A model generated the notes under the pieces. The model was not told the origin of the DNA. It saw nothing but the letters and a program-made list of their open reading frames with translations, and ran no database searches. A stretch of 64,000 nucleotides of DNA, taken from assembly GCA_946122785.1 (NCBI GenBank), contig CAMGYJ010000004.1:55002679-55066678 (forward strand), given 5' to 3'. The DNA comes from Linum tenue. Taxonomy: Eukaryota; Streptophyta; Magnoliopsida; Malpighiales; Linaceae. Positions 21,759 through 33,817 of the stretch are shown in pieces. How positions within the stretch are numbered: position 1 is the first letter of the stretch; every line of letters begins with the position of its first letter. Both the position numbers and the translations under genes were made by a program.

Positions 21759-24700
21759 TCACTTACTCCTGCTTTTAGCTTCTTCAATCATCTCGTCAGC
21801 ATGCCGACGCCAGAGGCTCTCCCTCTCCTTCCTGTGGATCTTGTTGTACCTGGGATCCGCTTTCAGTAATCGCTTCGCCGTTGACCATGAATCTAGGACT
21901 GTTTTCCCATCTTCCATCTTGTCTGCAGCTGCTTCAACAGTTATGACTTCAGCCAACAAGGCTTTGTAGTCTTGAACACATCGCTACAGTGGACAAGGTT
22001 TAACAGAATGGAACACTATTAGGAGTCCGTCGTAAAAAAGATGCAACATACTTAATTTTGAGCCACATGCAGTTTTTATTCAGCAAATCACCTACCTCTT
22101 GCAACATCTTCACATGCTCACGGAAAAGTCTCTCAGTTTCTGAAGGATCTAAATCAGGGTGTGTTGCACGTCCTTGAGGATCCTTCTCCAGTCTGGTCTT
22201 TGACTCTGTCCAAGATGCCTGTAGGTAAGTAAATCCAACAAGTTAGGGAGCAAGAATAACATAGGGCATTCAGCTGCTTTTCCATCAGTATTAATTGTTG
22301 TTACCCTACTCAATGCTCCATTAATCAGATATAGGCAATCAATAAGTGCACAACTGCAAAGTAATCTCAATTCTCCGTGGATATATATTCTCGTTGATAG
22401 CAAACTTGTGGTAGAACTGAGAAACTTTAGGAGGCTTCAAGTATTAGGGATTATGAGGCAGAGGGAACCACTATCAATGACATTTCAGACCACCAATCAG
22501 AAATTTACTGGCAGCAGGACAAACTGCAAAAGCTGAGCAACTATTGATATATTCACATAAACATCATACAAACATCATGGCGAACACATATACCTGTGGG
22601 TCCTTGATTGTTTCTACGAGCAAAGCCTGAAAAGAAGATGTTGCTTCCTTCCTCCTAACTTTTAGTCGCACCCTGTCCATTTCTTGTTCCTCCCTTTCTT
22701 TTCTTTTTCGCAACTCCCGCTCCCTTTCTTTCAGCCTCTCCTTAAAAATTACTCAAGAGAAAGGTGGAATTGTAAGGCAATTTACCCATACAATGAGTGA
22801 AAAGGTATCCAATAGTGTGCAGTGACACCATATTCAACATTATCAAGTTTACAAAACTAACATTATCAAGTTTACAAAACTTCACCAAATAAAAATTACT
22901 CAAATAATAATTGCGGTTTGGAGAGAATTCAAACAACCACAAATGTATGTATAGGCCACTGCCCCATCTAACATGGTCTTTCGGCATTTTTCCAAGTAAC
23001 ATATAAAAGCAAATTCCTATCCACTAATAAACAGAATTCTTTCTAAGCGGATGATAGCAGCTGCCATCAAATGGCTATAGACACTGCTGAAATGATCCCA
23101 TACTTCAGCATTCGAACCATCTAAGGCCTACCTATCATAAAATCTTAATCCCAACTAAGGGAAGGGACATCATAGAACCACTCCAGGACACAGAAATTGG
23201 GACAAGGTTGTAGATGAGCTGGTGATAATTAAGTACCTGTTCATCCCTCTTGGCTTTCATTTCACGCTCGGCTTCCTGATCTGCTGCTTTTAAGTCGGAT
23301 AAATACTCATTGAATAAAGCCTCCCGATCCTCATGCTTTATAGTCTTGTACCTGGGATCATTCCTTAAACTGTCCTTAACCTGCAAACAGCAAAAAGCAA
23401 CCATTGATGTACCCGCATGTATCAGATCTTAACTGAGAATAAACCATTTTATTATCTAGGTTGCTTCAGGTATAGGTGTTACATAACAAAGCAAGTCTGC
23501 AAATGATCGAGGGACAATTATTTCGACTGATTTCAGAGTGTTTCAAAAATAGTCAGCTGGGACTGGGGGCTTTTCCAAATCTCTTAAGCAATAGAGACCA
23601 AATTGTTAATCAGTCAGCAAACACTATTCAATTTTTCTTTCATTTGATGCCACCACTTAATTTAGAAAAGAGAAAAGTCCGTCTTTCAACTGAAAGAAAA
23701 ATTAATTGGATTGCATGAATAAGTAAGAGTCTTTTCCTTAACTAAAAGGCTAATGCTGAAAGATATCCCATCTAAACCTAGAAGTATCACCCTCATAATA
23801 ACCTTACCTTACCTCTCTTTCCGTCTCACATATGCTTAAAAATCAGAATCACAATTATAACATACCCTGGACCAACGTGAATGCACGGTTATATCTCCTC
23901 TTTCTCGGAGCATAGACTTGAAACCAGCAGCTACTGCTGAACGCTCGGCTTGAGCTTTTTCTCTTGCTGCCTTCCTCAAGTTAAGAACCCTAGTACCATA
24001 AAGAGTAACCAACATCAAGAAAGGACATAGGAAAAATAGAGAAGTGTATCAAATAATAAGAATATAATATACCATGCAAACGCAAAGAGACTAAAGACAA
24101 AAGGACAATCCCAAATTTAACCCAATAAGCAGGTCTCTAGCCCATGCTCACACATGTTGCTTCAATGAAAAGAACCTATTATCTGACCAGGGGAACGGTT
24201 TATGAAAAGAAGAAGCAAATTACCCAAACACCGACTTCATTCAGCTTTTGAAAGAAACGTTGCACATGCACCAGACAGAAAACAAGTTTTAAAAATGAAA
24301 CGGGAGAGTTGCAAACAAAGCAAAGGAACATAAGAGTCGAAACTATTGGTAGACTCCCTTTCCCAAGGGATAAATACTCCTTTAAAGAAGATGATGTCCA
24401 ATAATACTTGTGAAACAAGGTTCAGATGAGAGCGTTAAAATCTTTTTTAGGTTGTGAGCTTTTTGGGAACAATCTTGCTATTGTCAAAATCGATTCATCC
24501 TTATATCTTAGACATGTAAAATCGCCTGAATCATTTTCCAAGAAAGATTGCAGCTTGGAATTGTAACCAATATACTTCCATCATCTGCCAAATCTAACCC
24601 TGACTACAACTGAAATTAAAAACTTATCAAGTCAACTAATTTACAATTTGAACTTCCAAATGACCCCTCAGAATAGATTCTCAAATGAAATAGTACATCC

Positions 24701-27700
24701 AGATTCCAAGGACCTTGGGGGGAAAATCCAGTAAATACTATGCCAAAGGGAAAACGGTCAGTGATGTTTGAGGAGAATAACTAAACCCTTTCATGACAAT
24801 GCATAAAGACACAAATGAGTTTCCAAGTAACAACTAGGGCATTTTATGCAAATCATCTGAGGCACTGAAAGGACAAGGATGTACACAACCAAACCATTAG
24901 ACAATAATGACGCCAGACTCCTAGAAAGAAGCAACGACGAACCTAAAGATCATTCATTATAACCTAATAAGTAAGCATGCAATAAATAAACATAACAAAG
25001 GGCAAACAACCATTGGAGGCTGACTGGCTACATAAGATCCAAGTTGTCAGCAAATGATACCTTTCATTCAACAAATGCTCTCTGTCCTTACGGTCAAGGG
25101 CCTCGAACCTTGGGTCATTCCCCCACTTCTTCCGGAAAGTATAATAATCAGTATACTGGTCAATATCCTGAAAAATCCAAACATATCAGGTAAATTATCT
25201 ATTTCTATACGATTTCAGAGCGAAAAGATTCCAACAGTTGAAGGAGATATGGCACTTCAATTCACTGCCATCAACGGGACCTCTGATGCTTCTTCTAGTA
25301 ACTGCTTAAATCCGTCTACTGCAGCCTTCTGAGCTGCACGTTTCTCCTTGCGCTCCTCCTCAGCACGTGTTTTCACATAGTGCTCAAACAAGGACCTCCG
25401 AGCAGAATGACTTGGTATAGCCTGGAACAATATTGAACAAGTTTAACGGAATATGACAGAGTAACACAAAAGTAACTCATAATTAAAAGAAGAAGATATC
25501 ATAAGATAGGAAAAGCACAAGAGACATCCTACATAATATGGAAAACCTAGAAGCTTCCAAGCAAATGGAGATCTAAGTACCACCACGGATAGAAATGAAT
25601 CAGTTCATGGTGGTGAGCACACAGAATCCAAAACCATGTACACGAGAGTGAAAGGAGTACAGCAGAAAGGATGATATGCATAGACAAATAGCCAACAGAA
25701 ACATAGTCACTATCATATGGAATCGAAAAAGTTTATTCGGCTAATGCTGTCTGTTAAAACAGCATTCAATCAAACAAACTCCTATTTTTTCTCAAGTTAA
25801 CTAACAATCTTCAGTCATTTATTGTGATTAATTTAAAATACATCAACAACAGACTCCGCATTGCATAAAGCAACAAGATGGCCCTAGTGGCTGCTTGTTC
25901 ACAAGTTTAAGAACACATGATTCAGACGCCAATATACTGAATATAACTTGAATATGTAGGAGTGGCTTAATTAGATAAATTCTATAAGGTTCTAGGTGAC
26001 ACGAAAATCCATACCCAAACTTCATAGACAGAAATCCACCAAACATGCTTCAAAGAGGTTCGGTACACTACAAGTAATGAACAACACTGATCATAATTAC
26101 TTAGGCTCGGCAAACCTTAAAACGTGGATCAAACACAATCTTCGGCAGCTCCTTCTCCCATTTTGAGAATGGTGCCACCCCTCTTTCCTTGAGCATCTCC
26201 TGCGCATTACAGAAAGGGGGAATATATTATAGCGTCTACTGCTGCTTCAGCAACCATAGTTAGCAAAATTAAGGGCATACAGTTGACGTTTTCTGATTCC
26301 CTAAATATTGCTGAATCCAGATGAGGGGGGAAAACACACACCTTGAATTGTACAATGCACTCCTCCTTTGTTGGCCCATTGTCTTCCTCTGTATCTGATG
26401 ACGAATCTGACATGTTACCATCCTCGTTTGTGTCTTTTAGTTTGTCTTTGCTACTTTCACTCGGCATGCCCTTAGCTGTAGCAGCTTCAACAGCTTTTGA
26501 ACCATTAGATTCAGATGTTGGTACTCCTGATGAAACTGGAGCAAGGGATGAAGTTACCGGAGATCCAGAGTCTTGCAGCTTCTTTTTTATCAGATCCAAT
26601 GCAGATGATGTCCCTGGCATACTTGTGCCTCTCAAAGCCAAGGCATCACGGCCACCAGTGGTAATTGCCGGAGTACTTAAACTGACTGTAGTAGATCCTG
26701 TATCAGTGGAGACATTAGCCTGTGGGGCTGGCATTGCTTGTTCTTTTAACACATCATCCTGCTTCTTTCTCCATTCCACCACCTCATTTGGGACCTGCCA
26801 GCTGCTTACCTGGTTGAAATGGAATGCAAGTTGTATTACATACCTAACAGACCCCAAAGATCAGGATTAAGGACTTGCTACCTACTTTCACTAACATGGT
26901 CACACAAAACTTCACATAACGCATGCACACTACATGTACATATAATTGTAGGCCCCAATCTTACATAGTAAATTTAAAAACACAACAAAATAATAAAAAA
27001 GGGAACTTCTCATACAGCAGGTCATAAACTTTATTAACACTTTCAACACCATTAAAATTATTCACAAGGTAGGCCTATCCAAATAGGCCAGCTTTTCATT
27101 CTGAAAGTAAACTTGCAAGCAGAAGCTTGCAGAATGATCTATGTCTAACTCGTATATACCACTTCAACATCTCCTGTTTTCTTGAAACGGATGAACTGAG
27201 GGAAACTCCCATCACAGTTTGAGATGCTTATATATAATCCCACCTTTGTTATGTTGTTGTAGTAATACTTCTTTCCGTCATTTGTGGTGACCAAGGCCCA
27301 ATGTGTCCCAGCTAAATTCTCCCTGCAAATAAGAAGGTATGAAGCTCCAAAATTCATGATTAAGAGTCAATCCAAAAACTCGACAGATAATGAGAAAATG
27401 GAACTATATATGAGTCAAAACAAAATAATCAAGCCACAACAGGAAAGGCAAGAGTATAAGTCAGCTGTTGATAAGAATATAAAATGCTTGTGTGATGTGG
27501 CCCTAGAAACAAAAAGGAATGAAGCTCTACAAACTATTATCAATTCCAGTGAAAATCACAAGATAATGGAACTATAGATCAGCCAAAATAAGAGAAGCTA
27601 GAGTTTAAGGGATATGTTGACGCAAAGACAAATGCCAGTTGGATTCAATAGCTTGAGAAGTGGATCAGATGTTTGAAACTTGAATGAGAAAAACGACAGG

Positions 27701-28989
27701 AATATTTAACCAGATTATTACAATGCTCACAGCCGTGAGCAATGTCAATACCAGAAAGAAGTCACTTTGGTCATGATTGGTTAATTTCATTAATGATTAA
27801 AAAATGGCAGCAACGCTACCTCCCACAAACAAGTTGCCTGCCTTCCATAGTTCTATTATCAAAGTTTGATGCAGAAATAACCAAAGAAACACATGTCTCA
27901 GTTCCTGTGGGGAAAAAAGTGATAACCATATAAGTAGGTAAGCAACTTACATTGATACTGGAAGTGGCTGACCCGCAACTCTATCTGACTGCATCCATGC
28001 AGACCGAAGAACAAACAAAACCATCAAAATTCAAACAAGAAAGCTAATATAGACTGTTAAATCTCGCTAGGCATCGATCTTTGTAGTGTTGTTAATATAA
28101 AGAGAATTTCAGTTGAATGGTATAGTTGCGATACTAAACATACCTCCGATTTAAAACCAGGAGGTTTTTCGTAAGTGGATACTCTCGACACAGCATTGTA
28201 ATAGTATGTAACTCCGGTGTCAGTCTTGTGAGCAGTCCAAGCATCTGACGCTTCATTAGGAGCACCATTACCCTTCATGTCAGGGTCAAGGGAATGTCTG
28301 TTGCTCTCTGCAAAAAATTATGCCAAACTGAGGATGAAAAAGCTCAATCCGAACTACTCCAACGAAAAATAACCAATTCCTTACATTGGAATCCTGGGCA
28401 TACCAATTCCTGGAGGAGTTAATTCTGTCTGGGTCCCTGGAGGCCGCACAAACTGCTGACTTGAAGCCGTCGGCAAAGTCGCAGGAGGAGGAACCATATG
28501 AAAATTCACACCCATACTTGGCACCGGTAAAACGCCAGGAAAAGGGCGGGGGTTTAGGTTAGGGTTTCCAGGTCCTGGCAAAGGAAAATGACCGGAGGGG
28601 AAAACAGCAGGCGGAGCATACGGCAGAAACGGTGGCTGCGGCCGCATCATGCCAGGAACTTGTTGTGGCATTGGCTGCAACCAAATACCTTGTGGCGGAG
28701 GAGCCGCCGCGGGTGCAGCCATTGGAGGAGGTTGGAAAGAGGGAAACCCAGGGTACATTTGCTGAGTAATTACAGCTCCAGGAGGCGGCAGGCCGGCGGC
28801 GGCGGGCCTCTGCTGAACTATGGATGACGCCGCAGGGTCAATAGGGCTAGGTGGAATCGACATTGAGACGCCAGCCCCATGATTTCCAGGTACCAAGTCG
28901 GACAAAGAAGAAGCAGAAGAAGAAGGGGTAGAAAGTGGCAGCGCCGGTGAAGTCAGCGAAGAAAAGGCTGGAGAAGAAGAAACATTCAT
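21759..28989 (-). CDS. PRP40C: Pre-mRNA-processing protein 40C (WW and FF domains)
   Basis: Thirteen exons are inferred on the minus strand: 28989-28404, 28307-28144, 27988-27951, 27322-27244, 26809-26342, 26199-26116, 25421-25281, 25167-25061, 23989-23866, 23380-23237, 22740-22594, 22218-22096 and 21983-21759. Phases join cleanly and give about 809 residues. A Pro/Ser-rich N-terminus (about 195 residues) precedes WW1 ([19 protein letters not shown]), whose second Trp is Tyr (TYEKPPGF), and WW2 ([29 protein letters not shown]). A Ser/Thr-rich linker follows, then five or six FF repeats within charged helices. Plant PRP40 proteins bind the RNA polymerase II C-terminal domain and early spliceosome components; the role here is inferred. 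The first donor has an alternative at 28384. The frame ends early, and a shifted frame continues to 21671. Confidence 0.93.
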
Positions 28990-29381
28990 CGTAGAGTCTG
29001 ACGAAGAGAAAGCAAGAGGCGTCGCCTCAGCCGGCGGCAACCGAGATCAATCGATTGGTCACCCCCGCGAATAAAATAGAATTTGAATTAGCACTAGGTC
29101 AGATTGGCGTCGCCCTTGGAGACCGTGGGTGCCCCTCGGAGCAGTAGATGAATGTCACCCGACGAAGACGAAATCGAAATTGACCGGCAGGGGAACTAAC
29201 AGAATAACAGTCGAGCAAGAAATCAGAGAAGAGGCAGCCAGCAACAGCTCCCAAACCGGCTCTCTCTGGTGTATTCTCCGCGGGCAGAGTTTTTTCTTTT
29301 TTCGATCAAATTTTATTTGTGGGTTGGCAATGTGCGGGGTACCGGATCCTCTTATTAAAGGGTTAAGGGGTCACTTGACTG
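28990..29381. promoter_or_regulatory. PRP40C 5' UTR and promoter region
   Basis: The ATG at 28989 is the first in frame: an in-frame TGA lies about 55 bases upstream. The region is G/A-rich on plus and has no other gene. A hAT MITE begins 393 bp upstream of the ATG. No clear TATA box was identified. Confidence 0.4.
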
Positions 29382-30082
29382 TAGGGATGGCGATGGGCCG
29401 GGTTGGGTCGGGTTTTGCCAAACCCAAACCCAAATCCATGGGTTTATTTTTGAAAAAATTCGGGGTAAAATCCACCGGGTTTGAAAAACTCAAACCCAAC
29501 CCAACCCATTGGGTATCCGCGGGTTCATGGGTACCCACGGGTTTTGTCGTAAAAATTTTACAATTACAAGTTTTTATCAAAATTAAAGTCAAATATCAAT
29601 CTCTCAATATAAATTATCCATATATAAAACACCATTCTAGAAAATTCAAGCAAATCACAAATTAACTATACAAATTGTTCAACACCAATCTAGAAAACTC
29701 ATGAAAATTGAAGAAAATCACAAATTATCCATAAATAACATGTTTAATTGAAAGCTTCTATCTTTCAATTAAGTTTCTTTAGTCTCCACTCCATAACATC
29801 AACTTCATTCTACACAATTAAAAAGAAAAAATTAGACATGTCTCCACAAACATAAATAAGAATAGTTGTTTAGAATATTAAATATACCGAAAAAATTAAT
29901 TATATGAGTGGGCGGGTACCCACGGGCCGGGTTTACCTAAACCCAAACCCAACCCAACCCGGTGAATAGTGAACGGGTTTAAACCCAAACCCGGCCCAAA
30001 ACCCGTCAACACAGATTTTGCCCGCGTTGACCAGGTTGGGTCGGGTGGGTACCCGTAGGTTCGGGTTTTGTTGTCATCCCTA
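29382..30082. mobile_element. hAT-type MITE, 701 bp, perfect 8-bp target duplication
   Basis: The inverted ends begin TAGGGATGGCGAT and finish TTGTCATCCCTA. CTTGACTG flanks both sides exactly (29374-29381 and 30083-30090), an 8-bp target duplication diagnostic of the hAT superfamily. Subterminal regions are dense in GGGTT/AACCC words (CGGGTTGGGTCGGGTT at left) and the core is AT-rich. It encodes no transposase, so it is non-autonomous. The intact duplication suggests a fairly recent insertion. It sits in the PRP40C upstream region. Confidence 0.9.
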
Positions 30083-30090
30083 CTTGACTG

Positions 30091-30840
30091 CACCTTTCAA
30101 CTCGCAGATTAAAACCCGACCCGTTGAGTCGATCTAAAACCGTCCGAAAACTAGAAACTTTTGTAATCTGGAATCCGAATGACCCGAACCCGATAACCCG
30201 TGATTTTTTGGGTAGGATTGGGTGGGTTAGCAGGTCGATCCGTTAGACCCGTTTCATTTTATATATCAATCCCAAAATGATAAAATCACTCATAAATTGG
30301 TGAGATGTTTAAAAAAATCACAAGGTCGATCCGTTAGACCCGTTTCATTTTATATATCAATCCCAAAATGATAAAATCACTCATAAATTGGTGAGATGTT
30401 TAAAAAAATCACAAGGATTTGAATGACATGTTTTGGAGTTTAAGGATTATCAAATATCATGTGTTTCTTGTAGTAGTATTACTCTTGTGATTGTTTTTTG
30501 ACGAATGGCGCAATTTGTATTTCATTTCATTAGCATGGGAGAATTTGAGAATATGTTAATTGACATGTGTTAGGTAAACTATTGTCATGCATATGTGAAA
30601 ATTTGTGTTATGTAAGAAAATATGAAGCATGTTTGATATTATTTCTGAGAACGCTAATAAGCTGAAATGACCTGTAACCGACCCAAAACCGAATGGGTTG
30701 GGTCGATATTTGACCCGAAATCAGCCAACCAAACATGACCCGACCCGTAACCGAAGTCTTCAACCCGAAATTACCCAACCCGACCTGATTGCCAGGTCTA
30801 CTTCCAACCTCTAGATCTGCATACACAAATCTGACGGTTA
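30091..30840. repeat. GGGTT/AACCC-rich repeat with a perfect 91-bp tandem duplication
   Basis: The ends are rich in ACCCGACCCG words (30110-30250 and 30670-30800), suggesting another MITE-like element, though I found no clean termini. Inside, 30232-30322 is repeated exactly at 30323-30413, starting AGGTCGATCCGTTAGACC. No mismatch was found between the two copies, so the duplication is recent. No gene is present. Confidence 0.75.
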
Positions 30841-31435
30841 AAAAGTGGGAAAGGCTTTTTAATTTATAACAAGAGTAGTTTGGGTATTATGGAAAATTGC
30901 GAAATATACAAACCGGATTTACAAACAGTACAAACCATACAAACATACGAACAGTACAAACTAAAGCGACAAAACATACACACTGATTTACAAACAATAT
31001 GAAACATACAAACAATACGAACTAGACCGACAAACATTACAAAACATACTAACAGTACAAAATGCCACTACTTACAATACAAAACAGTAAACTTGTATTA
31101 CAAATCAATAAATACAAAGCATACAAATCATTCCATAAAAATATACAAACTAGACAACACAAACATTACAAATTGCAATATATACAAAATAGTCATATAA
31201 ACATTACAAACTAGAATGATAAACGATACAAACAGAATCGATACAAACATTACAAAATAGTTCGACAAACATTATAAAACTGGTCTCTCCCTCCCTCTCT
31301 CTCTCATACAGCAGAAATATGGTGCCCATATCCCCAAAGCCACCGCTCGGGAAGCTCTCCGCAGGGGAGAATTAATCGACCCATGGGTGGAAGTCGGACA
31401 GCTCCGCCGGTGGGCCCAACATATTTTTATTTTAA
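30841..31435. repeat. Low-complexity ACAAAC/TACAAA tract
   Basis: 30900-31280 consists of irregular repeats of ACAAACATTACAAA, CATACAAAC and ACAGTACAAA, then a CT microsatellite (31283-31308) and a G/C-richer tail. The texture resembles 11280-11900 in this window. No protein is encoded. Confidence 0.5.
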
Positions 31436-31539
31436 TTTTAATGAATAAATTGTGTAATTACTACATTGTTCTTCATTAAATTGGATTAATCTGAACCATT
31501 GGATTTTAATGAAGTGTAAGGCTTGGAATTTACTTAGTC

Positions 31540-31569
31540 AGGTGACTAAGGGACCCCCCTTAGTCACCT
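31540..31569. repeat. Perfect 13-bp inverted repeat with 4-bp loop
   Basis: AGGTGACTAAGGG (31540-31552) and CCCTTAGTCACCT (31557-31569) are perfect inverted repeats around ACCC. It could be a transposon end, a transcript hairpin or chance. No adjacent gene explains it. Confidence 0.7.
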
Positions 31570-31579
31570 TATCTTAACC

Positions 31580-31995
31580 CCAATGTGCGAGCCGAACGGG
31601 TATCTCATATCCATGTCCCGTTCGAGGTACTATGCGTCGATCGTATGAGTATGAGACGGAACGAGTCGACTCACTCTTACATGTGTATTTGAAAAAAATG
31701 CACGCAAATTTTTACTTTTTATGATAAAACGAATGAAAAACACTTTATGAATGAAAAATAGTGATACTAAATTGCGTCTAACTACTCGAAAGATCAAGTC
31801 TAATTAGATTAAAAAAAAGGTCGAAATAGGAGAAATATAATAGATAATGTGAGAAATTGAGATAAAATGATCCCAGAACGGAATGTAGCGGGTGAGAAGC
31901 CTCTCCTCCGTGCTACTACGGGTAGTGTAATATCTGCCTCATAACGAATCAGATCAGATGATACCTAGTGATACGGGTTCAATTTGCCATCCCTA
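31580..31995. mobile_element. Diverged, left-truncated copy of the 6965-7430 MITE
   Basis: The core from about 31660 matches the 7080-7430 element word for word with scattered changes (ACTCTTACATGT, GAAAAA, ACACTTTATGAATG, GAGATAAAATG) and ends TTGCCATCCCTA at 31995. The left terminus is worn away and no target duplication can be shown. No coding capacity is present. Confidence 0.7.
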
Positions 31996-32289
31996 AGTTT
32001 TCACTTTTCAAGCCATTAGTTTTTCCGTCCTAGAAATTACCACCAAAGATGAAAGAGTAATTTTCCTCGGTCAATCTACCTCACCTTTTTCCCCACAGAA
32101 GTTCACTTTTATCCACCATCGAATAAAAAAGAAAACAAGGTTACACAGGAAAACCTACATATAGAATATTGTTGCAATTATTTGTTCTGGGACATATCGC
32201 ATTTGAATAGAAAATTAGATACCATAAACAAAAATATATTCTAATTTTAGTTTTCATTATAATGTCAATTGTACATGATTGTCTTTTAA

Positions 32290-32880
32290 TTTAGCAAATT
32301 CATCAATATTGGAGTCTTTATCCATACCAATAACATACTCCCTAAAAGAAAATATTTAAGCAATCATCAAGAAATTCATCGCTCATTTTGTTACGCAATA
32401 ATTTTTGCATGTTTAATTACTGAAAATGTTCTCTTAGTAGTAGTCGTTGAGACGGACTAGGTTAACACTAAACGAATCAACTGACAAATCAATTTGTATT
32501 GTGTGTCTATCCTTGTTTCCCCCACCTTCTCTAGTAATTTTGTAAGTGAAGGAACTTCATATTCCTGACTACGAACCACATGAGCAGCAATATCGTAGCT
32601 CATTCTTCAAAGAATGCATCTAAGAGCCTTCAAAGTCTCGAGGATACACTCTTGAACAAGTTTGTAATTTTTTCTTCATCAAAAGACCAAAAAGAATTTT
32701 ATGATCTAGTGCACTACTCAACTGAAGCAAATCTAAATAATGATTCAGCAAATTTGTAAATATTTTCTTCATCAAAAGAGTAATGGAAAGAAAACCAACG
32801 TCCGACAAATTGGTGGCAGAATTTAATTCGAGTCCGTTTGTCCCCTCATTCTTATATTGTTTTTGGGGGCTAGGGGAATT
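32290..32880 (-). pseudogene. hAT transposase C-terminal remnant (ZMYM/TTF type)
   Basis: On the minus strand, broken by frameshifts, one reads ATNLSDVGFLSITLL, then EVPSLTKLLEKVGETR, then TTTKRTFSVIKHAKII and LRNKMSDEFLDDCLN. This is the C-terminal dimerisation block of plant hAT transposases related to zinc-finger MYM-type proteins, whose usual form is TTERAFSAMKIVKTRLRNKM. The catalytic N-terminal part is absent and stops interrupt the frame, so it is dead. It is the only hAT transposase trace in a window holding several hAT MITEs. Confidence 0.75.
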
Positions 32881-33592
32881 TTTTGAGTTCCGACACAGAA
32901 GGGCGATGTTTAGTTTACAGGTTTTTTATTTTAATGAAACTTTTTACTTCTAGTTTTTTACATGTAAAACTTTTAGGTTTTATTGCGTCTTATTTTATTA
33001 TATGAAAATCATTGGGGCTACAATTTTTAGGTTAAATGTAGAGTAGTGGTTTGGATATGTTCATTTGAACCATTTTCCTAGTTACACAAAATCTTATCAT
33101 AAGATAACATTGTACCAACTTTTAAATAGCACTGGGCCAAATACCTAAAATCAAAAAATTAATACGTACTATACTAGATCTGGACCCAGAGGAGGACTGC
33201 GACGTGGCCAACCCTGAATCCGCCATTGTTATCTGGTCAAGAAGATCTTTTGAGAGGTCCGGCGATGATCGTCTCTTTTCAACTATGACTAACTAAGGCA
33301 AGTGTACATGTCGTAGAAGAATACAGTGGCAAGCAAGGTCGCATCTAGAGGGACAATGACTACTAGTAATGAGTTATATTTCATATTATCACATTGGATC
33401 TTTTAGTGTTTGTGTTTTAATTAAGATTAACTACTAAAGCACAAAATTCGAACTACAACGCAATTTACCAACGATAAAACCAAGCAAATAAAGAGTTGTT
33501 TAGTTTCAAACCCCCCTAGCTCGTTATGAGAATCAACCTAACACAATACAAATGCGATTTACCAATCCCAGACTGTAGGAATTCCCAAATTC
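32881..33592. other. Intergenic AT-rich DNA, partly family X-like
   Basis: No gene is present. 33430-33590 (CCCCCCTAGCTCGTTATGAG, then AACACAATACAAATG) resembles the CCCCCTAGCTCCTCAATTATG part of family X near 8120 and may be a worn fragment of it. Confidence 0.3.
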
Positions 33593-33784
33593 GTGTTATA
33601 TAAACTTATCTTCTCGTGTATTAACACCCTATTAGTATTGACAGTGACAGCAGTGGCGCAAACGATGGACCTGGAGCCTTTTGTGGCGGCACTTCAGGCC
33701 ATGCAGGAATATGGTTCTGAAGCCGATGATGTGATGCTTAAGGGGAGCCTTCATCTAAAGATTGTTCTCTTGCTTTCCAGTTAG
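33593..33784 (+). CDS. Unrecognised short open frame, possible gene fragment
   Basis: A 63-codon frame whose middle is codon-like (MDLEPFVAALQAMQEYGSEA), preceded by a CAGCAG that could be a splice acceptor, and ending just before the tandem triplication. I do not recognise the family. It may be a captured or stranded exon, or chance. Similarity search of the central 27 residues would decide. Confidence 0.25.
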   Translation: MLYKLIFSCINTLLVLTVTAVAQTMDLEPFVAALQAMQEYGSEADDVMLKGSLHLKIVLLLSS

Positions 33785-33817
33785 ATTTCTTAAGGGGAGC
33801 TAATCTTGTGAAATGTT

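Noticed and set aside
26343..26870. 175-codon plus-strand frame
   Set aside because: It is antisense to PRP40C exon 5, arising from its Ser/Thr-rich codons.
28381..28404. Alternative PRP40C exon 1 donor at 28384
   Set aside because: Using it puts the next exon out of frame with a standard CAG acceptor. The donor after 28404 keeps WW1 in frame.
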